This document shows positions 1-6,092 of a stretch of DNA of 10,975 nucleotides, piece after piece (within the stretch, counting starts at the first letter, position 1; each line of letters starts with the position of its first letter). The DNA is from Hyphomicrobiales bacterium (GTDB lineage: Bacteria > Pseudomonadota > Alphaproteobacteria > Rhizobiales > Beijerinckiaceae). The stretch covers positions 1 through 10,975 of the forward strand of contig JAATEW010000431.1 of assembly GCA_015655535.1 (NCBI GenBank), given 5' to 3'. Both the position numbers and the translations under genes were made by a program. Under the pieces are notes generated by a model, which did not search any database, was not told where the DNA came from, and saw nothing but the letters and a program-made list of their open reading frames with translations.

Positions 1-507
1 ATGTATCTCGACGACGATCCGCCGATCGCCGCCGGCCGCGAGATCTGGGGCTTCCCGAAGAAATATGCGCATCCGAAGCTCGAGGTCGTCCACGACACTT
101 TGACCGGCACGCTCACCTATGCCGGCCAGACGGTTGCCATGGGCAGCATGGGCTATAAGCATCACAGCATGACCGGCAATGGCGATCGCACCGTCGCCAC
201 TTTGTCGAAGACACAGATCAATCTGAAAATCATTCCGAGCGTGACGGGCGAGACCGAAATCTGCCAGCTCGTCGCGATCAACCTGACCGAGATCGTGCCG
301 AAAGGCTCATGGTCGGGCCCAGGCCGCTTGCATCTCGTGCCGCATGTCAACGCGCCGGTCGCGGATTTCCCGGTGCGCCATGTGATCGGCGCGCATCATT
401 TCATCGCCGATCTCACCCTGCCCTATGGCCGCGTGCTCTACGACTATACCAAGGCCGAGGCGGAGCAAGAGGCCGATGACAAGCGGATACTGATGGCCGG
501 CGAATAA
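1..507 (+). CDS. adc: Acetoacetate decarboxylase family protein, C-terminal part (5' end outside window)
   Basis: Decarboxylates acetoacetate to acetone and CO2 through a Schiff base on lysine; some family members act on other beta-keto acids. The visible 168 residues open with a stretch matching the family core, DDDPPIAAGREIWGFPKK. The Lys-Lys pair at residues 20-21 corresponds to the Schiff-base lysine and its pKa-lowering neighbour (Lys115/Lys116 in the Clostridium acetobutylicum enzyme). Since that pair lies near residue 115 in full-length enzymes, roughly 95 residues are missing. The Met at base 1 is therefore most likely internal and the true start lies upstream of the window. The N-terminal Arg and Glu of the active site cannot be checked. 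The last 64 bases overlap the convergent CDF gene. Family assignment is firm; the exact substrate is inferred. Confidence 0.88.
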   Translation: MYLDDDPPIAAGREIWGFPKKYAHPKLEVVHDTLTGTLTYAGQTVAMGSMGYKHHSMTGNGDRTVATLSKTQINLKIIPSVTGETEICQLVAINLTEIVPKGSWSGPGRLHLVPHVNAPVADFPVRHVIGAHHFIADLTLPYGRVLYDYTKAEAEQEADDKRILMAGE

Positions 508-1148
508 GGCCGCTCAATTCGGCCGAAGACGCAATTCGCCGCCTGCTGCCGCACGATCTGCCAGCCGCCGCTAAGGCTCAATGCAGCCATAGCGGCGGCG
601 ACGATCGCATCAGGCCAGCCCGACCCCATACCGAAGACGCCGGCAGCAGCGGCGAGCACAGCGAGATTGCCGATCGCGTCGTTGCGCGAACAGATCCAGA
701 CGGAGCGCATATTCGCGTCGCCGCCGCGAAATCGGAAAAGTAAGAGCGCGACCGCGCCATTCGCCGCCAAGGCCAAAAGCCCGACAATGCCCATGACCTC
801 CGCATGCGGCAGCGTGCCTATAATCAGATGCCACAGAGTCGTGGCCAGGACCCAAAACCCGAGCAGGAACAGGCCCCATCCTTTGACGAGGGCCACGCGG
901 GCGCGCCAAACGAGACCGAGGCCCGCGACACCGAGACTGATCGCGTAATTCGCGCTATCGCCGAGGAAATCCAACGCATCGGCCTGGAGCGATGCGGAAC
1001 CCGCCGCGACACCCGCGATGATCTCGGCCGCGAACATGCCGGCATTGACGATGAGTGCGATCCACAGCGCCCGGCGCCAAGCCGGACTGTTCAGCACTGG
1101 TTTGCCATTCGAAACATTGCAGAGGTCGTCCTCGCAACAGCCGGCCAT
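444..1148 (-). CDS. Cation diffusion facilitator (CDF) family metal exporter
   Basis: Predicted inner-membrane proton-coupled exporter of a divalent heavy metal (Zn, Cd, Co or Pb; not decidable here). The 234-aa protein begins with a Cys-rich segment (Cys4, Cys5, Cys10), plausibly metal-binding, followed by about six hydrophobic helices. Helix 2 carries DALDFLGD, giving the D-x-x-x-D pair (Asp60, Asp64). Helix 5 carries SRNDAIGN, where the canonical H-x-x-x-D is replaced by D-x-x-x-N. The usual cytoplasmic C-terminal CDF domain is absent, so this is a short-type CDF. GGAG seven bases upstream supports ATG 1148. The divergent MerR regulator and its operator upstream indicate metal-induced transcription. 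The last ~25 residues look poorly conserved and their codons overlap the end of adc on the other strand. Confidence 0.85.
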   Translation of the reverse strand: MAGCCEDDLCNVSNGKPVLNSPAWRRALWIALIVNAGMFAAEIIAGVAAGSASLQADALDFLGDSANYAISLGVAGLGLVWRARVALVKGWGLFLLGFWVLATTLWHLIIGTLPHAEVMGIVGLLALAANGAVALLLFRFRGGDANMRSVWICSRNDAIGNLAVLAAAAGVFGMGSGWPDAIVAAAMAALSLSGGWQIVRQQAANCVFGRIERPYSPAISIRLSSASCSASALV

Positions 1149-1189
1149 GAAGGATCTCCGAAGCGCTGGCGAAAACGCCGGCGGGTCTC

Positions 1190-1220
1190 TACATGCACCC
1201 TGTAGGAACTATAGGGTCAA
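1190..1220 (-). promoter_or_regulatory. MerR-type operator/promoter of the CDF gene
   Basis: Read on the minus strand, a -35 TTGACC (1220-1215) is followed by a 19-bp spacer and a weak -10 CATGTA (1195-1190). The long spacer is the hallmark of promoters activated by MerR-family proteins, which twist the DNA to realign the two hexamers. Between and overlapping these lies a 9-3-9 dyad (1217-1197), ACCCTATAG and CTACAGGGT around TTC, with one mismatch. The layout and half-sites resemble published PbrR/CadR operators (from memory, not aligned). Transcription would start near 1183 and leave a leader of about 35 nt before the CDF ATG. Confidence 0.8.
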
Positions 1221-1223
1221 GGC

Positions 1224-1631
1224 ATGGGCGAACGATTATCAATCGGCGATTTAGCCAAGGCGACCGGCACCAAAGTCGAGACGATCCGCTATTACGAGCA
1301 GATGGCGCTTCTGCCGAAGCCGGGACGCACGGCTGGAAACTATCGCAGCTATGACGCTTCGCATCTCGCCCGATTGAGTTTCATCCGCCGCGCGCGCGAT
1401 TTGGGCTTCTCGCTGGAGCGGGTGCGCAACCTTCTCGGCCTTTCGGACCGGAAAGATCGTTCATGCGAGGGCATTGACGCAATCGCCGAAGAACATTTGG
1501 TGGAAGTCGATCGCAAGATCGCCGACCTCACCGCCTTGCGTCATGAACTCGGCTCGCTCGTCCAGCAATGTAAACGCGGCACAATCGGCGAGTGCCGCAT
1601 CATCGAAGCTCTGGCGCCCCACAGAGTTTAA
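1224..1631 (+). CDS. MerR family heavy-metal-responsive regulator (CadR/PbrR/ZntR type)
   Basis: Dimeric metal-sensing transcription factor expected to bind the dyad immediately upstream and switch on the divergent CDF exporter. The 135 residues show the MerR winged helix-turn-helix at the N terminus (LSIGDLAKATGTKVETIRYY, then NYRSY), the second half of the DNA-binding domain (RARDLGFSLERVRNLL) and a long dimerisation helix. Cys81, Cys116 and Cys124 sit close to the three-cysteine pattern of Cd/Pb/Zn sensors of this group. The His-rich tail of some CadR proteins is absent. An in-frame TAG at 1212 makes ATG 1224 the first possible start. There is no usable Shine-Dalgarno, and the operator ends 7 bp upstream (-35 hexamer 3 bp upstream), so translation may be weak or leaderless. 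It ends one base before the convergent hom stop codon. Metal specificity is inferred. Confidence 0.88.
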   Translation: MGERLSIGDLAKATGTKVETIRYYEQMALLPKPGRTAGNYRSYDASHLARLSFIRRARDLGFSLERVRNLLGLSDRKDRSCEGIDAIAEEHLVEVDRKIADLTALRHELGSLVQQCKRGTIGECRIIEALAPHRV

Positions 1632-1632
1632 T

Positions 1633-2946
1633 TTATTCCCGCTCGATGCGGATCAACTGCGGCTTTTCAGCGAGATAGCCGTCGGCCACGACGGAGTCGA
1701 GCGCTTGCCGGATCGTCTTCTCGTAGGTTGCATAGGTGATGAGCACCACTGGCACGGGGTCGGCCGCGGCGGCCTTGCCGTGCGCGCCGGACACATTGCG
1801 CTGAACGATGCTTTCCAGCGAAATGCCGTTCTCGGCCATGCGCGTTGCGATGGCCGCCGCCGCACCCGGCCTGTTATGGACCGAGAGCCTGACGTAATAG
1901 CCGCCCTCGTGCATCTGCAGCGGCGCGCGCTGCAAGGGCTCCAGTCCAGCCACGGGCAAGCCGAAGGGCGCCATTTGGGACCCGCGCGCGAGATCGGCGA
2001 GATCTGCGACGACCGCCGAAGCCGTGGCTTCCCCGCCTGCGCCTGGCCCCGCCAAAGTCAGTTCATGTATTGCATCAGCATTGATGCTTACCGCATTGAT
2101 AACGCCCATGATTTGGGCAATTGCGGACGACTTCGGCACCATGGTCGGATGGACCCGCTGCTCGATGCCTGACGGCGTTTTCTGCGCCACACCCAAGAGC
2201 TTGACGCGATAGCCCAATTCGTCGGCGGCCTCGAGGTCGGCAAGCGTGATCGTCTCGATCCCTTCGATTGCGATAGCGTCGGGATCGATCGTCGTGCCAA
2301 AAGCGAGCGCAGTCAGGATCGCGAGCTTATGCGCGGTATCGAAGCCGCCGACGTCGAAAGTCGGGTCCGCCTCGGCATAACCAAGCGCCTGCGCTTCGCG
2401 CAGGCAGGCGGCGAAGCTCAATTTCTCGGTCTCCATCCGCGATAGGATGTAATTGCAGGTACCGTTCAAAATGCCGTAGACGCGCTCGATCGCATTGCCG
2501 ACAAGGCTCTCGCGCAAGGTCTTGATAACCGGGATGCCGCCGGCGACCGAAGCCTCGAAGGCAAGTGCCACGCCCTTCTCCTCAGCCGCCCGCGCCAGCG
2601 CCATCCCGTGTTTGGCGAGGAGGGCTTTATTGGCCGTGACGACGGACTTACCCGCTGCGATGGCGGCTTCGACGGAAGCCCGCGCCGCGCCCTCTTCGCC
2701 GCCGATCAACTCGACGAAAACATCGATATCGGGGCTCGCAGCCAGTGCGACGGGATCGTCGAACCAGGCAAAGCGCGAAAGATCGACGCCGCGATCCTTG
2801 TCGCGCGCTTTGGCGGCAACTGCCTTGACCTCGATTTCGCGGCCCGTGCGTGCCGCAAGCGCTGTCCGTTGCCGGTCAAGCAGCCGCACGACCGCCGTGC
2901 CCACGGTACCAAGGCCCGCAATCCCGACGCGCAAATGTGTCATCAT
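1633..2946 (-). CDS. hom: Homoserine dehydrogenase with C-terminal ACT domain
   Basis: NAD(P)H-dependent reduction of aspartate semialdehyde to homoserine, the branch point to threonine, methionine and isoleucine, in the cytoplasm. From ATG 2946 the protein has 437 aa, normal for the bacterial monofunctional type. It shows the Rossmann glycine motif GIAGLGTVG (8-16), the NKALL segment with a conserved Lys (about 106-110), GGIPVIKTLRE, NGTCNYIL, and the catalytic region EADPTFDVGGFDTAHK with Asp203 and Lys207. A C-terminal ACT domain (about 350-434) starts at YYVRLSVHNRPG and suggests allosteric control, as in other Hom proteins. A TTG at 2964 extends the frame by six residues but has no Shine-Dalgarno; a weak purine-rich GCGAG precedes ATG 2946 (or the adjacent ATG 2943), whose product starts like homologues. 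Confidence 0.95.
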   Translation of the reverse strand: MMTHLRVGIAGLGTVGTAVVRLLDRQRTALAARTGREIEVKAVAAKARDKDRGVDLSRFAWFDDPVALAASPDIDVFVELIGGEEGAARASVEAAIAAGKSVVTANKALLAKHGMALARAAEEKGVALAFEASVAGGIPVIKTLRESLVGNAIERVYGILNGTCNYILSRMETEKLSFAACLREAQALGYAEADPTFDVGGFDTAHKLAILTALAFGTTIDPDAIAIEGIETITLADLEAADELGYRVKLLGVAQKTPSGIEQRVHPTMVPKSSAIAQIMGVINAVSINADAIHELTLAGPGAGGEATASAVVADLADLARGSQMAPFGLPVAGLEPLQRAPLQMHEGGYYVRLSVHNRPGAAAAIATRMAENGISLESIVQRNVSGAHGKAAAADPVPVVLITYATYEKTIRQALDSVVADGYLAEKPQLIRIERE

Positions 2947-3084
2947 CAATTTGATCGCTCGCAATGGGCCGGAAGATGCCCGCTTTTGCCTGAAATCCAG
3001 CCTATCATCAAGGCGCCCCGGCAGGAGCCACCGCCGCTTCTTACATTGATTTTTGGCCCCGACAGCGTATTAGAGCGCAGGCAT

Positions 3085-3150
3085 TTGCAGTGGCTGTGCT
3101 GCAAGCGAGCATTTTCAGACAAACTGGTCTCAAGTTTGCTTTGAAAATGC
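3085..3150. repeat. Intergenic palindromic element (two hairpins)
   Basis: In the divergent hom/small-gene spacer, GCATTTTCA (3109-3117) pairs perfectly with TGAAAATGC (3142-3150). Inside it, CAAACT (3120-3125) pairs with AGTTTG (3133-3138) around a 7-nt loop, leaving only a 2x3 internal bulge. A smaller hairpin, TTGCAG (3085-3090) with CTGCAA (3099-3104), lies just before it. The context GAGCATTTTC resembles the abundant rhizobial intergenic mosaic palindromes, so a degenerate copy of such an element is the simplest reading. There is no T-tract after the stem, so it is not a convincing terminator. It ends 23 bp before ATG 3174 and could be part of that gene's leader. Confidence 0.6.
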
Positions 3151-3173
3151 AACGAGGAATTCAGGGGTCTTAA

Positions 3174-3494
3174 ATGGCGACGATCGATCTTAAAGGTGAC
3201 TGGAGCGATGCTGACGTTTCCGCTCTGCTCGCGTCCGTGAAGGACGACCGGGAATGGCGGCTGGAAATCGATGCGAACGGCATCGTCTCGCTGCACGACA
3301 TGACCGCCAACCCCACCGGCGACGATTACGACCAGCAGCTGCACGGGTTTTTCGAGATCTGGAGCGCCGGCACGGATTTCGTCGGCAAGAGCGCCGCGGG
3401 CGACAAGGACCTCGTCGGCAAGATAGCCAAGGCGATCCGCGAGAACTATCCGAAGCTCAAGGGCACCGAGAAGTTCATCTACGTCGCGCTTTGA
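3174..3494 (+). CDS. Small soluble protein of unknown function (106 aa)
   Basis: I do not recognise a named family. The protein is acidic in its first half and has no signal peptide or membrane segment. A strand-like stretch EWRLEIDANGIVSLHD is followed by an Asp/Tyr-rich turn (NPTGDDYDQQLHGFFEIW) and a Lys-rich helix (KDLVGKIAKAIRENYPKL), ending in the hydrophobic FIYVAL. It contains no cysteine. AGGGG (3163-3167) six bases before ATG 3174 is a good ribosome binding site, and codon use matches the neighbours, so the gene is very likely real. It is monocistronic, divergent from hom and preceded by a palindromic element; a hairpin follows about 30 bp downstream. No function is inferred. Confidence 0.75.
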   Translation: MATIDLKGDWSDADVSALLASVKDDREWRLEIDANGIVSLHDMTANPTGDDYDQQLHGFFEIWSAGTDFVGKSAAGDKDLVGKIAKAIRENYPKLKGTEKFIYVAL

Positions 3495-3523
3495 GCATGA
3501 ACTCATAAATCGGGTGGGTTGAG

Positions 3524-3546
3524 CCCTCTCCCACAAGGGGAGAAGG
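3524..3546. repeat. CCTCTCCC/GGGGAGA hairpin, short intergenic repeat
   Basis: TCTCCC (3527-3532) pairs with GGGAGA (3538-3543) over a five-base loop, within the wording CCCTCTCCCACAAGGGGAGA. This phrase is very common in intergenic DNA of Hyphomicrobiales. It lies between the small gene ending at 3494 and the convergent DHFR-like gene. It could help to end transcripts, but no clear T-tract follows on either strand. Confidence 0.5.
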
Positions 3547-3594
3547 AAACGTGCTCGACCTTTGGGTGTGAACGCCAATTATTGCGTCCACACT

Positions 3595-3990
3595 CTACCC
3601 CGCCACGAGCCAGGCGGGATCGAACCAGCGGTCGGCTTCGCCGTCATAGGGCAGCCGGTTGATATCCCAATGGCGGATCAGGCGGGCATAGGCAGCATAG
3701 ACCGACGGTCCGCCGCCTATGTAGACGACCCGATCCTGGAAGGGCGCCAGCGCCTCTTCCGGCGTCTGTTGCGAGCGGATCGTCACGATCGTCCGATCTG
3801 TGAAGGCAAAGCTCGGGACGGAGGCATAGGTTTTCGGGCCCATTAACAGCACATGACCGCGCGTCATTTCGAAGAAACGCGCCACATCCTCCCTGAATTC
3901 CGGCCTTTTATCGCCCTCCCAAGGCAATTTGCCACCGAGGCCGAATTGCCCCCGCAGCCCTATGGCGATCATGGCACGAACATCAGGCAT
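3595..3990 (-). CDS. Short dihydrofolate reductase family protein (candidate dihydromethanopterin reductase)
   Basis: NAD(P)H-dependent pterin reductase fold. The 131-aa protein has the DHFR landmarks in order: MIAIGLRGQFGLGGKLPW (residues 7-24), an acidic residue in EDVARFF (Asp35, position of the catalytic acid), VLLMGPKTYASVP (the MGRxTxxS-like NADPH segment), RTIVTIRS, and the glycine motif VYIGGG (89-94). It is about 30 residues shorter than typical FolA and ends in an unusual ITRLPY-like segment (DINRLPYDGEADRWFDPAWL). GGAGG six bases before ATG 3990 fixes the start. Methylobacterium extorquens DmrA, which reduces dihydromethanopterin, is a DHFR homologue of about 15 kDa, so this could be DmrA; ordinary FolA or an uncharacterised reductase are alternatives. 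Divergent from the AHSA1-family gene. Confidence 0.8.
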   Translation of the reverse strand: MPDVRAMIAIGLRGQFGLGGKLPWEGDKRPEFREDVARFFEMTRGHVLLMGPKTYASVPSFAFTDRTIVTIRSQQTPEEALAPFQDRVVYIGGGPSVYAAYARLIRHWDINRLPYDGEADRWFDPAWLVAG

Positions 3991-4093
3991 AGCTTGCCTC
4001 CAGGAGAACGGGTGGACTAAAAGGCGGCTTAGATTTTGCTTTGAAGCCGAAAGCCTCTTGATGAGGCCGGCCAGGACTTAATGGAGAGAACGA

Positions 4094-4570
4094 GTGGCAG
4101 AGGAAGAGGCAGCAGCACCGACACGTAGCATTGTTGCGTCCATCGACATTGCGAACTATCCGGTCGAAAAAATCTGGCGCGCCATCACCGATTCCGAATG
4201 TATCGCTCTTTGGTTCATGAAGAACGATCTGAAGCCGGACTTCGGTCATAAATTCACGCTTCGTGCCCGCCCGATCGAGCGCTGGGACGGCGAATTCCAG
4301 TGCCAGGTTTTGGACGTCGAGGAAAACCAGAAAATTTCCTATACCTGGAAGGGCGGCGCGAAGGAACTCAAGGGCTTCGGCCATTACATCGACACCTTCG
4401 CCATATGGACGATCACGCCCAACGAGGATGGCAGCTTCAAAGTGACCCTCACCCACGAAGGCTTTCCGATCGACGAGGAAACCGATCGCTGCTTCGCCGA
4501 AATGGAAAAGGGCAGCAATAGCGTGCTGCGCACGCTCGCCAAGATGATGCCAGACTTCGACGAGGAATAG
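4094..4570 (+). CDS. AHSA1/SRPBCC (START-like) domain protein
   Basis: A small cytoplasmic helix-grip-fold protein of the 'activator of Hsp90 ATPase homolog 1-like' group; members bind hydrophobic ligands in a central cavity, and most bacterial ones have no assigned ligand. The 158 residues show the typical opening strand and helix (ASIDIANYPVEKIWRAITDS), the W-F turn (CIALWFM), the beta-sheet core with VLDVEENQKISYTW, a further strand ending in FKVTLTHEGF, and the C-terminal helix (NSVLRTLAKMM). The start is GTG 4094: an in-frame TAA at 4079 excludes longer forms and GGAGAG (4083-4088) lies five bases upstream; the nearby ATG 4081 is out of frame. A strong terminator follows. A partnership with the divergent DHFR-like gene is possible but unproven. 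Confidence 0.85.
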   Translation: MAEEEAAAPTRSIVASIDIANYPVEKIWRAITDSECIALWFMKNDLKPDFGHKFTLRARPIERWDGEFQCQVLDVEENQKISYTWKGGAKELKGFGHYIDTFAIWTITPNEDGSFKVTLTHEGFPIDEETDRCFAEMEKGSNSVLRTLAKMMPDFDEE

Positions 4571-4603
4571 GCTTCGGCATCTGCCGAAAAGGGCTGCATG
4601 TTT

Positions 4604-4638
4604 AAAAGCGCCTTCATTCATGAAGGCGCTTTTTGTTT
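4604..4638 (+). terminator. Rho-independent terminator, probably bidirectional
   Basis: AAAAGCGCCTTCAT (4604-4617) pairs perfectly with ATGAAGGCGCTTTT (4620-4633), followed by TTTTTG and TTT. With a realistic loop, the GC-rich core is GCGCCTTC/GAAGGCGC. On the minus strand the stem is followed by four T, so it can also stop transcripts of the convergent PurD-like gene. A small hairpin, TTCGGCA (4573-4579) with TGCCGAA (4582-4588), lies between the AHSA1 stop codon and this terminator. Confidence 0.9.
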
Positions 4639-4643
4639 GCAAC

Positions 4644-4736
4644 CGTCATTGCGAGGGGCTTTGCTCCGAAGCAATCCAGGAAAGACCGGAGCATTTGCCC
4701 TGGATTGCTTCGGAGCTTACGCTCCTCGCAATGACG
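4644..4736. repeat. 93-bp palindromic intergenic repeat (CATTGCGAGG type)
   Basis: Outer arms CGTCATTGCGAGG (4644-4656) and CCTCGCAATGACG (4724-4736) are perfect complements. After an asymmetric internal loop, inner arms of 18 bp (4663-4680 and 4699-4716, GCTCCGAAGCAATCCAGG and its complement) are also perfect, around an 18-nt loop. This wording matches a dispersed bacterial repeat family seen in many proteobacterial genomes, which is most often intergenic at 3' ends. It fills the space between the terminator and the 3' end of the PurD-like gene, ending 3 bp from that stop codon, and could stabilise or process that mRNA's 3' end. Confidence 0.85.
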
Positions 4737-4739
4737 CCT

Positions 4740-5909
4740 CTACCGCACCAGATCGAGAACCCTTTGTGCCGCCGCATAGAGGCGTTTGCGCAGGTCCGCG
4801 AGATCGGTGCCCGTCGCTGTAATGTTCAGTTCCTTTTCATCGTTCGAACGATAGACGACAACATCCTCGTCCTCCGCTTCGATCGTATCGATGGCGATGC
4901 CGATCTTTTCCGTCGTGGCATTGGCGCCTTCGGCGCGCATCGCCAACACGGCGGCCGAACCCGGATGCCAGCGGAACGGATCGAAGCGCTCCAGCATCTC
5001 GTCATAAGAGGAAATCAGCGCCGGGATCAGATCGCCGTTGATGCGCAGCACGATCGCCTGCCATTCGGGATCGCTGAAGCGCACCTTGTAATCGATCACC
5101 TTGGGGCCTTCGGCGGTCAGGATCAGCCGCGTGTTGAGCAGGCCTTTGAACGGACGTCGCATGTTTTTCATCGTGGCGATGGTCGGACGCAGGATCTTTT
5201 GCAGGATCTGCTTTTCGATTTCGGGCGTTACGGCTGGCGCCGGCGACAGGCTGCCGCGATAGAGCCCCGGCCCTTCCGGGTCCCAATCGTCCGTCGCCGA
5301 CGTCATCGGCAGCACGATATGGCCGTCGGTCACCGAGCAATAGCTGACCTCCGGACCCGTCAAAAACTCTTCAAGGAAAATTTCGAGATCGCCCGCCGCG
5401 AAATGCGCGGCGACCGCGGCCTTCGCCTCCTCTTTCGTCTTGCAGATCGCAACCCGCGATCCATCAACCGCGAAATCGCCCTTGACCACGATCGGCAGCT
5501 CACGCGCGTCTATATGCGCATCGGCCGAGGCCTGATCGGTGGCGCGGACGAACTTCGCCATCGGAATATTGCCGGCCTCGCAGACCTCGCGCGAGAAAGC
5601 CTTGGACGTCTCCAGCCGCACGGCGCCCATATCCGGCCCGAAGGTCGCAAAGCCGTTGCGGTTCAGCATGTCGACAATGCCGATCGACATGGTCTGCGTG
5701 TTGCTGACGATGATGAAGTCTATATCGTTTTCTTCGCAGAAGGACGCGATCGTATGCACGGCCTTGAGGCTGATCGGCACGCATTCGGCGATGAGCTCGA
5801 CGCCTATATTGCCCGGCGCGCAATAAAGCTCTTCGAGGACGGGCGACTCGCTGAGTTTCCAGCAGAGCGCATGGGCGCGCGCGCCGTCGCCAATCACCAA
5901 GACATTCAT
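4740..5909 (-). CDS. Divergent PurD-like ATP-grasp protein
   Basis: Homologous along its length to phosphoribosylamine-glycine ligase (PurD), the ATP-grasp ligase of purine synthesis, but likely not a normal one. From ATG 5909 it has 389 aa, about 30-40 shorter than PurD, and starts MNVLVIGDGARAHALCWK like PurD (GNGGREHALAWK). Also recognisable are CAPGNIG (30-36), FGPDMGAVRLETSKAF (90-105), FLEEFLTGPEVSY (178-190), SPAPAVTPEI (222-231) and KVIDYKVRFSDPEWQ (270-284). The PurD signatures GPExPL, KADGLAAGKGV and DHKR...GPNTGGMG are replaced by SNTQTMSIG, KGDFAVDGSRV and TDDWDPEGPGLYRGS, and IEFNxRFGDPE has become IDYKVRFSDPE. A different amine or acid substrate, or loss of ligase activity, is therefore inferred. 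The frame opens at ATG 5960, but that start lacks a Shine-Dalgarno; for ATG 5909 only a weak CGGGG is visible. Monocistronic. Confidence 0.8.
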   Translation of the reverse strand: MNVLVIGDGARAHALCWKLSESPVLEELYCAPGNIGVELIAECVPISLKAVHTIASFCEENDIDFIIVSNTQTMSIGIVDMLNRNGFATFGPDMGAVRLETSKAFSREVCEAGNIPMAKFVRATDQASADAHIDARELPIVVKGDFAVDGSRVAICKTKEEAKAAVAAHFAAGDLEIFLEEFLTGPEVSYCSVTDGHIVLPMTSATDDWDPEGPGLYRGSLSPAPAVTPEIEKQILQKILRPTIATMKNMRRPFKGLLNTRLILTAEGPKVIDYKVRFSDPEWQAIVLRINGDLIPALISSYDEMLERFDPFRWHPGSAAVLAMRAEGANATTEKIGIAIDTIEAEDEDVVVYRSNDEKELNITATGTDLADLRKRLYAAAQRVLDLVR

Positions 5910-5990
5910 CACAAGCCCCGTTTCTTCCGAGCCGTTTCGGGCATCAAGCCGAATGGCCATGCGGCGGCGCGCAAAAACGCGTCGCGGGCA

Positions 5991-6018
5991 CTCTTAAAGC
6001 AGCCCGTCAGCAAGTCAA
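5991..6018 (-). promoter_or_regulatory. Possible promoter of the PurD-like gene
   Basis: On the minus strand TTGACT (6018-6013) is followed by a 16-bp spacer and TAAGAG (5996-5991), about 80 bp upstream of ATG 5909. The -35 is good and the -10 poor (three of six matches). It is the best sigma70-like pair I could see in the 183-bp gap 5910-6092, which otherwise holds no gene, hairpin terminator or recognisable riboswitch. Confidence 0.2.
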
Positions 6019-6092
6019 AGAACCGGGGCTTTCGGGCCACCCGCCAATTTGACGCAGAATGATGATTTTTGGAGGCTTTGTGCGGTGCGGAC

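Noticed and set aside
2947..2964. TTG start for hom giving 443 aa
   Set aside because: No Shine-Dalgarno; ATG 2946 gives the usual homoserine dehydrogenase N terminus.
3983..4642. 219-codon minus-strand frame
   Set aside because: Opposes the AHSA1-family gene, which has a clear fold pattern and ribosome binding site; also crosses the terminator.
5910..5960. ATG 5960 as start of the PurD-like protein
   Set aside because: The extra 17 residues precede the normal PurD first strand and lack a ribosome binding site.
4620..6062. 480-codon open frame on the plus strand
   Set aside because: It runs antisense to the PurD-like gene, is rich in Arg and His with no domain, and starts inside the terminator stem; it is a codon-bias shadow.
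5910..6092. Riboswitch or small RNA ahead of the PurD-like gene
   Set aside because: No conserved purine, glycine or other riboswitch core could be recognised by eye in either orientation.
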